This document shows, piece by piece, positions 5,380-12,499 of a stretch of DNA of 12,499 nucleotides (its first letter is position 1; each line of letters starts with the position of its first letter). Origin of the DNA: Thermoplasmata archaeon. Lineage in GTDB: Archaea > Thermoplasmatota > Thermoplasmata > Sysuiplasmatales > Sysuiplasmataceae. A program made the translations under genes and the position numbers. The stretch covers positions 1-12,499 of the forward strand of contig JAKAPY010000038.1 of assembly GCA_021811925.1 (NCBI GenBank), given 5' to 3'. The notes under the pieces were generated by a model. The model searched no databases, had not been told where the DNA came from, and worked only from the letters and a program-made list of their open reading frames with translations.

Positions 5380-8052
5380 ATGGTCAAGAGAAAAATGGTC
5401 TACCTTTTTGAGGAAGGGAGCGCAGAAATGAGGAACCTGCTGGGCGGCAAGGGAGCTGGCCTGGCTGAAATGACACGGCTTGGGCTCCCTGTCCCGCCCG
5501 GTTTCACCATTACCACAAACGTCTGCAACATATTCTACAGGCTGGACAGGAAGTTCCCCCCCGGGCTCAGGAGAAGGGTGCACGAGGCGCTCAGGACGGT
5601 TGAGCAGAAGATGGGGAGGGCATTCGATTCCGATGAAAGGCCGCTTCTCGTGTCTGTGAGATCAGGTGCCAGGGTTTCGATGCCCGGCATGATGGACACC
5701 GTGCTGAATCTTGGCCTGAATGACAGGACGCTCGCCGCCGTAGTGAGGGAAACAGGAAACGCGAGATGGGCTTATGACACATACAGGCGTTTTGTGCAGA
5801 TGTTCGGGAACGTTGTCATGGGCGTCGAGCACGACGAGTTCGAGCACATACTTTCCGAGGTGAAATCCAGGCGCGGTATCGTGCTGGACACGGAACTGAG
5901 CGAAGAGGAACTCAGGGATATAGTCACAAAGTTCAAGCAGAAGATCAGTGAAAAGACTGGTAAGACCTTCCCGGAGAAGCCCGAGCAGCAGCTGTGGGAA
6001 GCAATAAGCGCAGTTTTCGAATCATGGAACAACAGGCGTGCCATCACCTACAGGAAGCTGAACGGCATTCCTGAAGACTGGGGAACCGCGGTCACCGTCC
6101 AGTCGATGGTGTTCGGAAACATGGGCGACGACTGTGCAACTGGCGTAGCCTTCACGCGCAACCCGTCCACAGGTGAAAACAGGTTCTACGGCGAATATCT
6201 GCCAAACGCCCAGGGCGAGGATGTTGTCGCGGGAATAAGGACTCCCCAGCCGATCAACAGGGAGGCGGGAAAAGAAGGCGCTTCGCTTGAAGAAAGAATG
6301 CCGGAGGTCCACGGCCAGCTGATCGCCATAAAAGCGCAGCTGGAATCCCACTACAAGGACGTTCAGGACATAGAATTCACAATTCAGAACGGCAAGCTCT
6401 ACCTTCTCCAGACAAGGAGCGGAAAGAGGACCGCAGGCGCTGCTGTCAGGATAGCAGTTGACTTGGTCAACGAGGGGCTGATTACAAAGGAGGAGGGTAT
6501 GCTCTCCGTCAACCCGTCCACACTGGACCAGCTGCTTCACCCCGTGTTTGACGAAAAGGCTGAAAAGAGGAGAATAGGCAAGGGGTTACCAGCCTCGCCC
6601 GGGGCTGCAACAGGCAAGGTCGTCTTCGATGCCGAGCAGGCGGTCGAAATGGCGGGCCGTGGCGAGAAGGTAATACTGGTCAGAACCGAAACTTCCGCCG
6701 AGGATATCCACGGAATGGCGGCGGCCCAGGCGATACTTACGGCCACCGGAGGCATGACTTCCCATGCAGCTGTTGTCGCCAGGGGCATGGGCAAGACATG
6801 CGTCGCAGGCTGCTCCGACATAGCAATCGATTATTCGGCTGGCCATTTCAGGAGCAGCGGTGGAGTCACAGTCTCCAGGGGGGACTACATAAGCGTTGAC
6901 GGGACCGAGGGGATCGTGTACCTGGGCCAGATTCCCACAAGGAGAGCCGAGGTTACATCGTACTTCAAGACATTCCTTGACTGGGCGGACGAAATCAAGA
7001 GGCTTGGAGTGAGGGCGAACGCAGACCTGCCAGTCGACGCGAGGGTGTCAAGGCAGTTCGGTGCAACCGGAGTGGGACTTGTGAGGACCGAGCACATGTT
7101 TTTCGGCGCAGACCGCCTGCCTCACATGAGGAGAATGATTCTGTCCGAGACCACGGAGGACAGGAAGATTGCGCTTGAATCTCTGCTCCCGTACCAGAAG
7201 TCGGACTTCATTGGGCTTATGAGGGAAATGGACGGCTTTCCAGTAACCATAAGATTGCTCGATCCGCCTCTCCATGAATTCCTTCCCAAGGGGGAGGCTG
7301 AAGTGAGGAGCCTTGCGCACGAGATGGGCATCGAGCCGGAGAGGGTAAGGGCAAGGACCGAGGCGCTGAGGGAGCTGAACCCGATGCTCGGCCACAGGGG
7401 CTGCAGGCTCGCCGTGACATATCCCGAAATCTATGAAATGCAGTGCCGTGCAATATTCGAGGCGGCATGCGAACTCAAGAAGGAAAACCGCAACCCGGTG
7501 CCTGAGGTAATGATACCGCTCATTGCCGGGAAGGAGGAACTGGAGCTGCTCAAGAAGGATGTTGACAGGGTGGCAGGCGAAGTCTTTTCGGCTTACGGCT
7601 TCAGCGTCCATTATCTCGTCGGAACAATGATAGAGCTTCCGCGTGCGGCACTTCTCGCTGACGAGATAGCCGAAATTGCAGAGTTCTTCTCTTTCGGCAC
7701 GAACGACCTCACCCAGACAACCCTGGGAATAAGCAGGGACGATGCCGGAAGGTTCCTTCCAGACTACGTGGGCAAGTCTCTCCTGAAGTACGATCCCTTC
7801 CAGACGATCGATGAAGAGGGCGTCGGGGAGCTTGTCAGGATTGGCATACAGAGGGGAAAGAAGGTCAACAAGCATCTTGAGACGGGCATCTGCGGGGAGC
7901 ACGGCGGTGATCCTAAGAGCGTCGAGTTCTTCCACAATGCCGGCCTCGACTATGTCAGCTGCTCGCCCTACAGGGTCCCGGTGGCGAGACTCGCCGCGGC
8001 CCAGGCTGCCATAAGGGGCAGGGTGAAAAAGTCGGGCACCGACCAGGACTGA
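5380..8052 (+). CDS. ppdK: Pyruvate, phosphate dikinase
   Basis: Interconverts pyruvate, ATP and phosphate with PEP, AMP and diphosphate; in archaea it can serve glycolysis or gluconeogenesis. The 890 aa match the family length of about 875-900. Domains in order: N-terminal ATP-grasp (opening VYLFEEGSAEMRNLLGGKGA, then the SVRSGARVSMPGMMDT segment), through DIEFTIQNGKLYLLQTRSG; the swivelling phosphohistidine domain with GGMTSHAAVVARG, catalytic His462; and a C-terminal PEP/pyruvate TIM barrel with the FFSFGTNDLTQTTLG stretch and ICGEHGGDP, whose Cys838 is the likely proton donor. Both catalytic residues lie seven positions on from those of the Clostridium symbiosum enzyme (His455, Cys831). 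ATG 5380 fits the known N-terminus and has AAGGTG 8 nt upstream; ATG 5395 is the alternative. It converges on the DUF835 gene with a 4-nt gap. The frame is intact throughout. Confidence 0.98.
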   Translation: MVKRKMVYLFEEGSAEMRNLLGGKGAGLAEMTRLGLPVPPGFTITTNVCNIFYRLDRKFPPGLRRRVHEALRTVEQKMGRAFDSDERPLLVSVRSGARVSMPGMMDTVLNLGLNDRTLAAVVRETGNARWAYDTYRRFVQMFGNVVMGVEHDEFEHILSEVKSRRGIVLDTELSEEELRDIVTKFKQKISEKTGKTFPEKPEQQLWEAISAVFESWNNRRAITYRKLNGIPEDWGTAVTVQSMVFGNMGDDCATGVAFTRNPSTGENRFYGEYLPNAQGEDVVAGIRTPQPINREAGKEGASLEERMPEVHGQLIAIKAQLESHYKDVQDIEFTIQNGKLYLLQTRSGKRTAGAAVRIAVDLVNEGLITKEEGMLSVNPSTLDQLLHPVFDEKAEKRRIGKGLPASPGAATGKVVFDAEQAVEMAGRGEKVILVRTETSAEDIHGMAAAQAILTATGGMTSHAAVVARGMGKTCVAGCSDIAIDYSAGHFRSSGGVTVSRGDYISVDGTEGIVYLGQIPTRRAEVTSYFKTFLDWADEIKRLGVRANADLPVDARVSRQFGATGVGLVRTEHMFFGADRLPHMRRMILSETTEDRKIALESLLPYQKSDFIGLMREMDGFPVTIRLLDPPLHEFLPKGEAEVRSLAHEMGIEPERVRARTEALRELNPMLGHRGCRLAVTYPEIYEMQCRAIFEAACELKKENRNPVPEVMIPLIAGKEELELLKKDVDRVAGEVFSAYGFSVHYLVGTMIELPRAALLADEIAEIAEFFSFGTNDLTQTTLGISRDDAGRFLPDYVGKSLLKYDPFQTIDEEGVGELVRIGIQRGKKVNKHLETGICGEHGGDPKSVEFFHNAGLDYVSCSPYRVPVARLAAAQAAIRGRVKKSGTDQD

Positions 8053-8056
8053 GATA

Positions 8057-8776
8057 TCAGAGTGTAAGCGTCATCTCCTTCTCAATCAGCCTGTAGTCCT
8101 TCTCTTCCGCCGCATCGGGATCGGCGGAAATGATGAAGAAGCCGCCCGTGTAGGAAACCTGCTCCCTGACCATCTGGATGAAGCGCAGCACCGACCTGAA
8201 GTCGTACTGAGTCACCAGGTATTCCATCCCCTCGAGCACGACGGCCCCTCCGCCCGGTTTTGAAAGGAAGTCCCTTATTTCGGACGCCAGGCCGGCCAGA
8301 TTGCTCCTGACCTTTGCCCTTATTCCTCCGTTTTCAATCACGTCCTTCTCTATCCTTGTGAGCCAGATGAAATCTATCTTCCCGCCGTTCAGCCCGTAGC
8401 GGGCAACTGCCTTGAAGGGGTCGGTTCTTGTCACCGACATGCCCCTCATGCCTCTCTCCGTGAGCCTTGCGAATATTGCAAATGCCTTGTCGGGCCTTTC
8501 CTCCCTGACCATTATGGAATCGCCTTCCGAGAGGCCCGAGGCAAGCTTCGACCTGTCCTCGGGCACCGAGAGCATTATGCCCAGCAGCCTCTGAAGCTCC
8601 CCTTTTTTCATCTCCACGGACTGCTGGATCATGTTCTTCCTCGTGCGGGCGAGTATCTGAAGCTCGTGAGGGGAGTACGACCTGCTGCCGATAGCAAGGA
8701 CCTCGCTCCAAACCTCGTTGAGGGCGTCTTCGTACCCTTTCAGGAATCCCTTGGCGTAGTCCTCTCTTTCTCCCAT
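8057..8776 (-). CDS. DUF835 domain protein
   Basis: A 239-aa cytoplasmic protein with a C-terminal DUF835 domain, common in Thermoplasmata and Thermococci and of unknown function, perhaps signal transduction. The N-terminal third (about 1-70) is helical and charged (YEDALNEVWSEVLAIG, then a second helix around LARTRKNMIQQSVEMKKGELQRLLG). The DUF835 part shows ARLTERGMRGMSVTRTDP (103-120), IDFIWLTR (134-141), the signature VVLEGMEYLVTQYDF (179-193) followed by FIQMVREQV, then FFIISADP (213-220) and a closing YRLIEKEM. No membrane segment or sensor domain is attached, unlike some relatives. ATG 8776 has a weak ribosome site (ACAGG). The promoter appears to contain a perfect 15-bp palindrome. 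The taw2 gene upstream on the same strand ends only 60 nt away, so read-through from taw2 is possible as well. Confidence 0.85.
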   Translation of the reverse strand: MGEREDYAKGFLKGYEDALNEVWSEVLAIGSRSYSPHELQILARTRKNMIQQSVEMKKGELQRLLGIMLSVPEDRSKLASGLSEGDSIMVREERPDKAFAIFARLTERGMRGMSVTRTDPFKAVARYGLNGGKIDFIWLTRIEKDVIENGGIRAKVRSNLAGLASEIRDFLSKPGGGAVVLEGMEYLVTQYDFRSVLRFIQMVREQVSYTGGFFIISADPDAAEEKDYRLIEKEMTLTL

Positions 8777-8809
8777 AACCAGACCTGTTCAGTTTTCAAT
8801 CAATGCTAT

Positions 8810-8824
8810 CTGTTTACTAAACAG
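8810..8824. repeat. 15-bp palindrome overlapping the DUF835 promoter
   Basis: CTGTTTA and TAAACAG flank a single C as a perfect inverted repeat. Read on the minus strand, its centre TTTAGTAAA is the best TATA-like element, about 40 nt before the DUF835 start, so a protein bound here would block TBP. The related sequence CCTGTTCAGT occurs on each side (8784-8793 and 8832-8841), giving three CTGTT motifs about 24 nt apart. Operator function is inference. Confidence 0.5.
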
Positions 8825-8836
8825 TTTGCGCCCTGT

Positions 8837-9859
8837 TCAGTCCAGCACTTCGAGATCAAGCGCCATGTGGTCCGAAAGTGCCGAATACCCCTTGACTTTC
8901 CTCATCGACACCGCCCTTACCCTTCCGCAGCAGTACCTATCAACTATCAGCCTTCTCCATTCCTCTTCCATCCCGTGCCTTACCTCTTCGTGGAAATGAA
9001 TGACTGTTCCCTTCCTGCCCATCGAGAGCGCCTTCTGGAGATAATCCCTTGTCCCCTCCAGGTACCCCATGATTATGCGGTCGCAATCCGCTACGTCCAG
9101 TTCCCTGTTGTCCGCGTTGACGGCGGTGTATATGGAGGAGACGCTGTTTGCCTCCATCGTTTTCTTCAGGTACATGAATGTGTCAGTGTCGGCCTCCGAT
9201 GCTATGATGCGCGCAGGCGAGCCGTGGACCGCAATGGGCATGGAAAGGTGCCCTATGCCTGCAAACATGTCCACAATCGTTTCGCCCGTGCAGTCCATCG
9301 TCGACATCCTGATCCGCTCGTCGTGATTCGACGAGGAAAACATGACGCTTGCAGCATCCAGAACATAATCGACGCCGTTTTCCCTGTGGACCGTCTCGCC
9401 ACCTTTGCCATAGACGAGTCGCATGGATGGTTTCCTGTATTTCCCCCTCATCCTACCCAGAACCACGTAGGCGCTTTCCGCGTTCAGTGCAGCCGCATAT
9501 GCGCGGCCTATCTCGAAGGCGTGCTCAAGGAGCCCCGGATCCAGCTTCAGTATCAGAGATCGGCCCACCATCTCCCACTTTTTGGGCAGCAGCTTCCTGA
9601 GAGGCTCATCCAGGCCCGTTTCCATGACAGCAGCGGCGTAAGGGTCGCCTGAATATCTCCCTTCGAAAATTCCTGCATCCGCCTGCCTGGCTTCCACACC
9701 TTCAGGCAGCTCCGCCGGCATTTCCTTCAGTGGTATGACGACATCACCGCCCCGCGCCACAACCCTGAACCTCTGGTCAAGGAGTCCGGCGCCAATGAGG
9801 TACTGCATCGCACTCTTCCTCTCACCTGCTGCTACAAGCAATGCAGCGCTCGGTACCAT
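8837..9859 (-). CDS. taw2: Taw2-like tRNA wyosine 3-amino-3-carboxypropyltransferase
   Basis: Class I SAM-dependent enzyme of the Trm5/Tyw2 family. Archaeal Taw2 moves the 3-amino-3-carboxypropyl group of SAM to 4-demethylwyosine at position 37 of tRNA-Phe. Landmarks (340 aa from ATG 9859): an N-terminal region with AGLLDQRFRVVARGGDVVIPL, the motif VMFSSSNHDERIRM before the SAM fold, SAM motif I VDMFAGIGHLSMP (from 196), an acidic SEAD for the ribose hydroxyls, NADNRELD, and DRIIMGYLEGTRDYL (from 260). The GY after DRIIM points to Taw2; Trm5 methyltransferases have NLP there. The usual FSPGN-like motif reads FSSSN, a mild deviation. ATG 9859 is preferred to TTG 9874 because the TATA element at 9883-9892 predicts a start near 9863, which makes the mRNA nearly leaderless. 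Confidence 0.85.
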   Translation of the reverse strand: MVPSAALLVAAGERKSAMQYLIGAGLLDQRFRVVARGGDVVIPLKEMPAELPEGVEARQADAGIFEGRYSGDPYAAAVMETGLDEPLRKLLPKKWEMVGRSLILKLDPGLLEHAFEIGRAYAAALNAESAYVVLGRMRGKYRKPSMRLVYGKGGETVHRENGVDYVLDAASVMFSSSNHDERIRMSTMDCTGETIVDMFAGIGHLSMPIAVHGSPARIIASEADTDTFMYLKKTMEANSVSSIYTAVNADNRELDVADCDRIIMGYLEGTRDYLQKALSMGRKGTVIHFHEEVRHGMEEEWRRLIVDRYCCGRVRAVSMRKVKGYSALSDHMALDLEVLD

Positions 9860-9882
9860 AGGTGAGGCATTCAACCGACCGG

Positions 9883-9892
9883 TTTTTAATAG
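9883..9892. promoter_or_regulatory. Shared bidirectional TATA element of taw2 and the secreted-protein gene
   Basis: TTTTTAATAG on the plus strand, CTATTAAAAA on the minus strand. Its centre near 9888 lies 27 nt from ATG 9915 to the right and 29 nt from ATG 9859 to the left. With 25-nt spacing both mRNAs would begin 2-4 nt before their start codons. Neither start has a Shine-Dalgarno sequence, which fits leaderless transcripts in both directions. Confidence 0.55.
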
Positions 9893-9914
9893 TTATCGGT
9901 GATTTTGTCCGTCG

Positions 9915-10631
9915 ATGCTCAGGGTCATCATGCCACTGCTCGTTCTTTCACTCCTGCTCGGCTCCATCCAGCCTGCAGTCGCGGGTCCCGCAAACTACCA
10001 GAACTATGCCGACAGGCTTCTTGTCGTTGTGAAAACGCCTCAGCTGTCTCCGGGACAGTCCGGCCCCATTGAGCTGAAGGTCCTGAACCCGTTCAACTAC
10101 ACGATCTCGAATGCAACTGTCAGGCTTGTGATATACAGCTACGCAACAACAGATTCAGAGGTCTCGGTTGTTTCCCTTCCTTCTTCCCAGCAGCCTTCTT
10201 TTGCCGGCGGCGGGACGGCAGCCTACCGCAATCTGAGCAGGCTCGGCCCGCTTGCATCGTATTACCTCAATTTTACCGTGGCCACTACACAGTCTACAAG
10301 GCACGGTGACTTCTTCAACACGGGGACATACTTCGTAAGCACCTACCTTTCCTTTTCGCTCAACGGGAGCACCATACGCATGGCTTCAAAGGGCGTTTTC
10401 AGCCAGTCCCAGTGGAGCAGGATTCTCGTCCAGGGAACAGGGACCACATACCTGAATTACAGCTATCTCAACGGAACGCTGGGGTACCAGGGTGTGCTGC
10501 CGGACACATCCTTCACGGTCAACTCGCCTTCCCCCGTCTACCTGCTGTGGATTACGGGTGGCCTCGCAGGTGTATTCGCAGCCTTCTCCTATGTCCTGTA
10601 CAGGGTCGAAAAGAAGCGCAGGCACAGATGA
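9915..10631 (+). CDS. Secreted, C-terminally membrane-anchored protein with many N-glycosylation sequons
   Basis: Unknown function; a 238-aa surface protein. Residues 1-23 form a classic signal peptide (hydrophobic core LLVLSLLLG, cleavage after AVA), residues 207-229 a transmembrane helix, and the tail RVEKKRRHR is a positive stop-transfer, so the body faces outside with the C-terminus inside. The ectodomain has alternating beta-strand-like segments, including LSPGQSGPIELKVLNPFNYT, reminiscent of immunoglobulin-like archaeal surface domains (CARDB type), but I cannot assign a family. Seven N-X-S/T sequons are present (N61, N66, N106, N119, N150, N181, N186), in keeping with archaeal N-glycosylation. 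ATG 9915 is the only start giving the signal peptide; the mRNA is probably leaderless. Its TGA stop abuts the convergent geranylgeranyl reductase stop in TGATCA. It shares a promoter with taw2, but no functional link is apparent. Confidence 0.85.
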   Translation: MLRVIMPLLVLSLLLGSIQPAVAGPANYQNYADRLLVVVKTPQLSPGQSGPIELKVLNPFNYTISNATVRLVIYSYATTDSEVSVVSLPSSQQPSFAGGGTAAYRNLSRLGPLASYYLNFTVATTQSTRHGDFFNTGTYFVSTYLSFSLNGSTIRMASKGVFSQSQWSRILVQGTGTTYLNYSYLNGTLGYQGVLPDTSFTVNSPSPVYLLWITGGLAGVFAAFSYVLYRVEKKRRHR

Positions 10632-11798
10632 TCAGAAGAGCGCACGAATCAGCTGGGGCGAGAAACGCCACAGTGATGGTTCCCTTGAAAGCAGTAAGGG
10701 TGAAAGCTCTGTTGGAAAATCTATGTCCCCCGTTGAGAGCACCTCCTTCAGCGAGCTCTCGTCGAGTATACGGAAGAGCAGGTCGAGCTTTGAATCGCTC
10801 ATCTGCAGGAAAATCCTTCTAACAAGGGCGGCACGTTCAAGTTCCTTCCCCACGCCCTTTTTCCAGCCGCTTTCGTACATCGAGAGTGATTTCCTCGTCA
10901 TTCCGCCCCTCTCGTGCGCGGAGAGTGCGACCCCGGCTGCAAGCTTTGCCGCAGCCATGCCTGTGAAAATACCCCCGCCCGAAATGGGTTTCACCTGCCC
11001 CGCAGCGTCACCCACTATCAGCACGTTGTCGTCGACCATTCTTCCCCTGTTTCCGATCGGAATGGGCCCTGCCGTTATGTTGAGCGTCCTCCTGACGCCG
11101 AGCTTCTCAAGAAGTTTCTTGAAGTAGTGGTCGGCCGTGTTCGCGCCTGCCGATATTCCCAGGCCGATTCTTGCAAAACCGCCCGCGGGTATGGACCATG
11201 CGAAGAAACCAGGCGCCACTTCCGACCCGAAGAAAAGGCTCACCGCATCTCCCTCGTCAAGGCCGGCCGCGACCGCATCCGTCTGGATGCATGAGACCAT
11301 CTCCCTGAATCTTGTCAGGCCGAACTTCCTGCCCACCGCAGAGGACACACCATCAGCCCCGACGACCAGGCCCGCCTCCACAATTCGCGTCTCCCCTCCC
11401 TGCCTGAATGAAATCCTGACGCCGCCCGGTATCCTTTGCGCGTCTGTGAAGGTTGCCCCCATAAGCGTCTCGACTCCGTTCCTTGCTGCCGTTTCCGCGA
11501 GGTGGATGTCAAGGCCGCTCCTGTCGATCACATAACCCTTCGGCTCGCTTCCGCGCAGCGAGAGCCTGCTTCCGTTCGGCGAGATGAAATCCACAGAGCC
11601 GATGATATTGTGCCACCTGTCGAGTCCGCTCATCTCGATCACCCTCGGGCTGACAAGCCCGGAGCACTGCACCGGCTTTCCCACCTCGAAGTTCTCCTCC
11701 AGGAGGAGCACGCTCATCTTCCCGGCAGTTTCAGCCGCGAATGTGAGTCCCGCAGGTCCACCACCGATGACAACAGCATCATATTTTCCGGAGACCAT
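10632..11798 (-). CDS. Geranylgeranyl reductase family FAD-dependent oxidoreductase
   Basis: Flavoprotein of the geranylgeranyl reductase family; archaeal members saturate the double bonds of geranylgeranyl chains in archaeol-type lipids at the membrane. The 388 aa show the dinucleotide-binding VVIGGGPAGLTFAAE (GGGPAG 12-17) with a following acidic LLLEE, the substrate-side motif PVQCSGLVSPR with Cys45 where many members have CGEG, GYVIDRSGLDIHLAETA, the FAD motif VVGADGVSSAVGRK (145-158), and VGDAAGQVKPISGGGIFTG (262-280), the pyrophosphate and isoalloxazine motif of the family. ATG 11798 has GAGGA about 8 nt upstream. It lies 30 nt after the ferritin-like gene on the same strand, so the two probably form one operon. 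The family also has members of other or unknown substrate, so the exact lipid substrate is not proven. It converges on the secreted-protein gene with no gap. Confidence 0.88.
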   Translation of the reverse strand: MVSGKYDAVVIGGGPAGLTFAAETAGKMSVLLLEENFEVGKPVQCSGLVSPRVIEMSGLDRWHNIIGSVDFISPNGSRLSLRGSEPKGYVIDRSGLDIHLAETAARNGVETLMGATFTDAQRIPGGVRISFRQGGETRIVEAGLVVGADGVSSAVGRKFGLTRFREMVSCIQTDAVAAGLDEGDAVSLFFGSEVAPGFFAWSIPAGGFARIGLGISAGANTADHYFKKLLEKLGVRRTLNITAGPIPIGNRGRMVDDNVLIVGDAAGQVKPISGGGIFTGMAAAKLAAGVALSAHERGGMTRKSLSMYESGWKKGVGKELERAALVRRIFLQMSDSKLDLLFRILDESSLKEVLSTGDIDFPTELSPLLLSREPSLWRFSPQLIRALF

Positions 11799-11828
11799 TT
11801 CCAGTTTCCTCGTGAATTTCCAGCGTGA

Positions 11829-12499
11829 TCAGAACACAGGCACTATCTCGTCACCGTCAACATCGCCGACGTCGTCCCCGCTGATTCCGAGTTCGGGTAT
11901 TTCGGGAAGCCTTATGCCGTACCGCTTGAGCGACGCGCCTACCTTCATTACCGCCGACCTCCATGCACTCTCCTTTTCAGAAAGAAGTGGTATTCCAAGA
12001 CCGGCATCCCTTGCAATGTCCTCCATCCTTTCGTTCACTTCGACGAAGTAATGGGGCAGCTTCCAGAAAGTGTTCGACTTGGCCGGAAGTTTGTATGTTA
12101 TCAGGGACAGGAATATGAAGCCGGCCTTGATCTGCTTTGTCACAAGCCTCTTCCTTTCTTCATTCATCTTCTTGGCGCCGTCAGCCATCACAAGCTGTGT
12201 GAACGCGTAATGCCTTGTCTCGTCCACTGCAATGTTCCTGAATGCTTCCCTGAAGGTTTCGATCTTAGTGTTGTTTGACATCTGGGTGAATACGGTTGTG
12301 GCCGCCGCCTCCCCCATCATGAAAGACGTGAAAAGCACATCGGTCGAGTACTTGTTGTATGACTCGAGATAGACCTTCCAGTATCTTGCGCCGTTGTACC
12401 ACGTCCATATGATATTCGCCCTCGCCCGTGCCTCGAAGTCGTCCTTGGGCTTGAAATTCATCGGAAAACCGGGACACAGCTTGTTTATGCACATTCCGC
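11829..12499 (-). CDS. Ferritin-like di-iron protein, 5' end outside window
   Basis: C-terminal part of a ferritin-like carboxylate-bridged di-iron protein, an oxygenase or reductase type of unknown substrate. From the ATG at 12494 the visible 221 residues are helical; E62 (in MMGEAAATTVF) and the E92-TR-H95 motif, 30 residues on, match one E...ExxH half of the R2/AurF-type metal site, and the helix TKQIKAGFIFLSL follows. The second half-site is not seen and would lie upstream. The frame is open to the right edge (GGA before the ATG, and a codon ending in GC before that), so the ATG at 12494 is probably internal. Near the edge, C2 and C7 (MCINKLCPG) form a cysteine cluster. The tail is acidic (GDDVGDVDGDE). 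It sits just upstream of the geranylgeranyl reductase on the same strand, hinting at membrane-lipid or isoprenoid chemistry. That link is inference. Confidence 0.72.
   Translation of the reverse strand, partial: GMCINKLCPGFPMNFKPKDDFEARARANIIWTWYNGARYWKVYLESYNKYSTDVLFTSFMMGEAAATTVFTQMSNNTKIETFREAFRNIAVDETRHYAFTQLVMADGAKKMNEERKRLVTKQIKAGFIFLSLITYKLPAKSNTFWKLPHYFVEVNERMEDIARDAGLGIPLLSEKESAWRSAVMKVGASLKRYGIRLPEIPELGISGDDVGDVDGDEIVPVF

Noticed and set aside
7048..7935. 295-aa open frame on the minus strand within ppdK
   Set aside because: It is a by-product of GC-rich coding sequence; ppdK on the plus strand has full family motifs, and this frame shows none.
8666..9652. 328-aa open frame on the plus strand over taw2
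   Set aside because: Antisense to a well-supported methyltransferase-fold gene, with a composition rich in His, Arg and Cys and no recognisable motif.
1..12499. CRISPR arrays, insertion sequences, integrases, tRNA genes
   Set aside because: Looked for direct repeats with spacers, transposase motifs, att-like repeats and cloverleaf structures; none were seen.

Overview
The window looks like a chromosomal segment of a moderately GC-rich euryarchaeon, most likely of the Thermoplasmatota. Supporting signs: an Alba chromatin gene, aspartate carbamoyltransferase with a separate zinc-binding regulatory chain, a Taw2-type wyosine enzyme, a UPF0200 nucleotide kinase-like protein, a DUF835 protein, an archaeal-type geranylgeranyl reductase, TATA boxes about 25 nt ahead of starts, frequent GTG/TTG starts, and a 5S rRNA gene standing alone, away from 16S and 23S (known for Thermoplasma and relatives). 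The phylum call is inference; the archaeal call is firm. I see no mobile element, CRISPR array, tRNA or integrase. It reads as ordinary core genome with compact regulation.

Layout from left to right. 1-1350 (+): pyrB (5' end outside the window) and pyrI, which seems to start at CTG in a CTGA overlap with the pyrB stop. 1347-2713 (-): a Roadblock/LC7 protein, then a membrane-anchored double zinc-ribbon protein, each with its own promoter-like element. 2714-3084: 5S rRNA (-) with a good TATA box and hairpins on both sides. 3085-4726 (-): a three-gene operon, transcribed as UPF0200 kinase-like, a 103-aa protein that resembles half of a TBP fold, and a DUF92/TMEM19/VTE6-type membrane protein. 4727-4978: divergent regulatory region with a 17-bp palindrome. 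4979-8052 (+): alba and ppdK, each with its own promoter. 8057-9859 (-): a DUF835 protein and a Taw2-like enzyme. 9915-10631 (+): a secreted, C-terminally anchored protein with many sequons, sharing one TATA-like element with taw2. 10632-12499 (-): geranylgeranyl reductase and, upstream of it, the C-terminal part of a ferritin-like di-iron protein that runs off the window.

How the genes relate: pyrB/pyrI form the allosteric first committed step of pyrimidine synthesis; ppdK interconverts pyruvate and PEP; the geranylgeranyl reductase saturates isoprenoid lipid chains, and the DUF92 protein may act on polyprenyl phosphates (inference from plant VTE6). Three convergent gene pairs have stop codons that overlap, abut or lie 4 nt apart, so their transcripts must end in or beyond one another. 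The most noteworthy items are the non-AUG (or frameshifted) pyrI start, the TBP-half-like protein, the bidirectional leaderless promoter, the extra hairpin in 5S rRNA and several perfect palindromes at predicted promoters.
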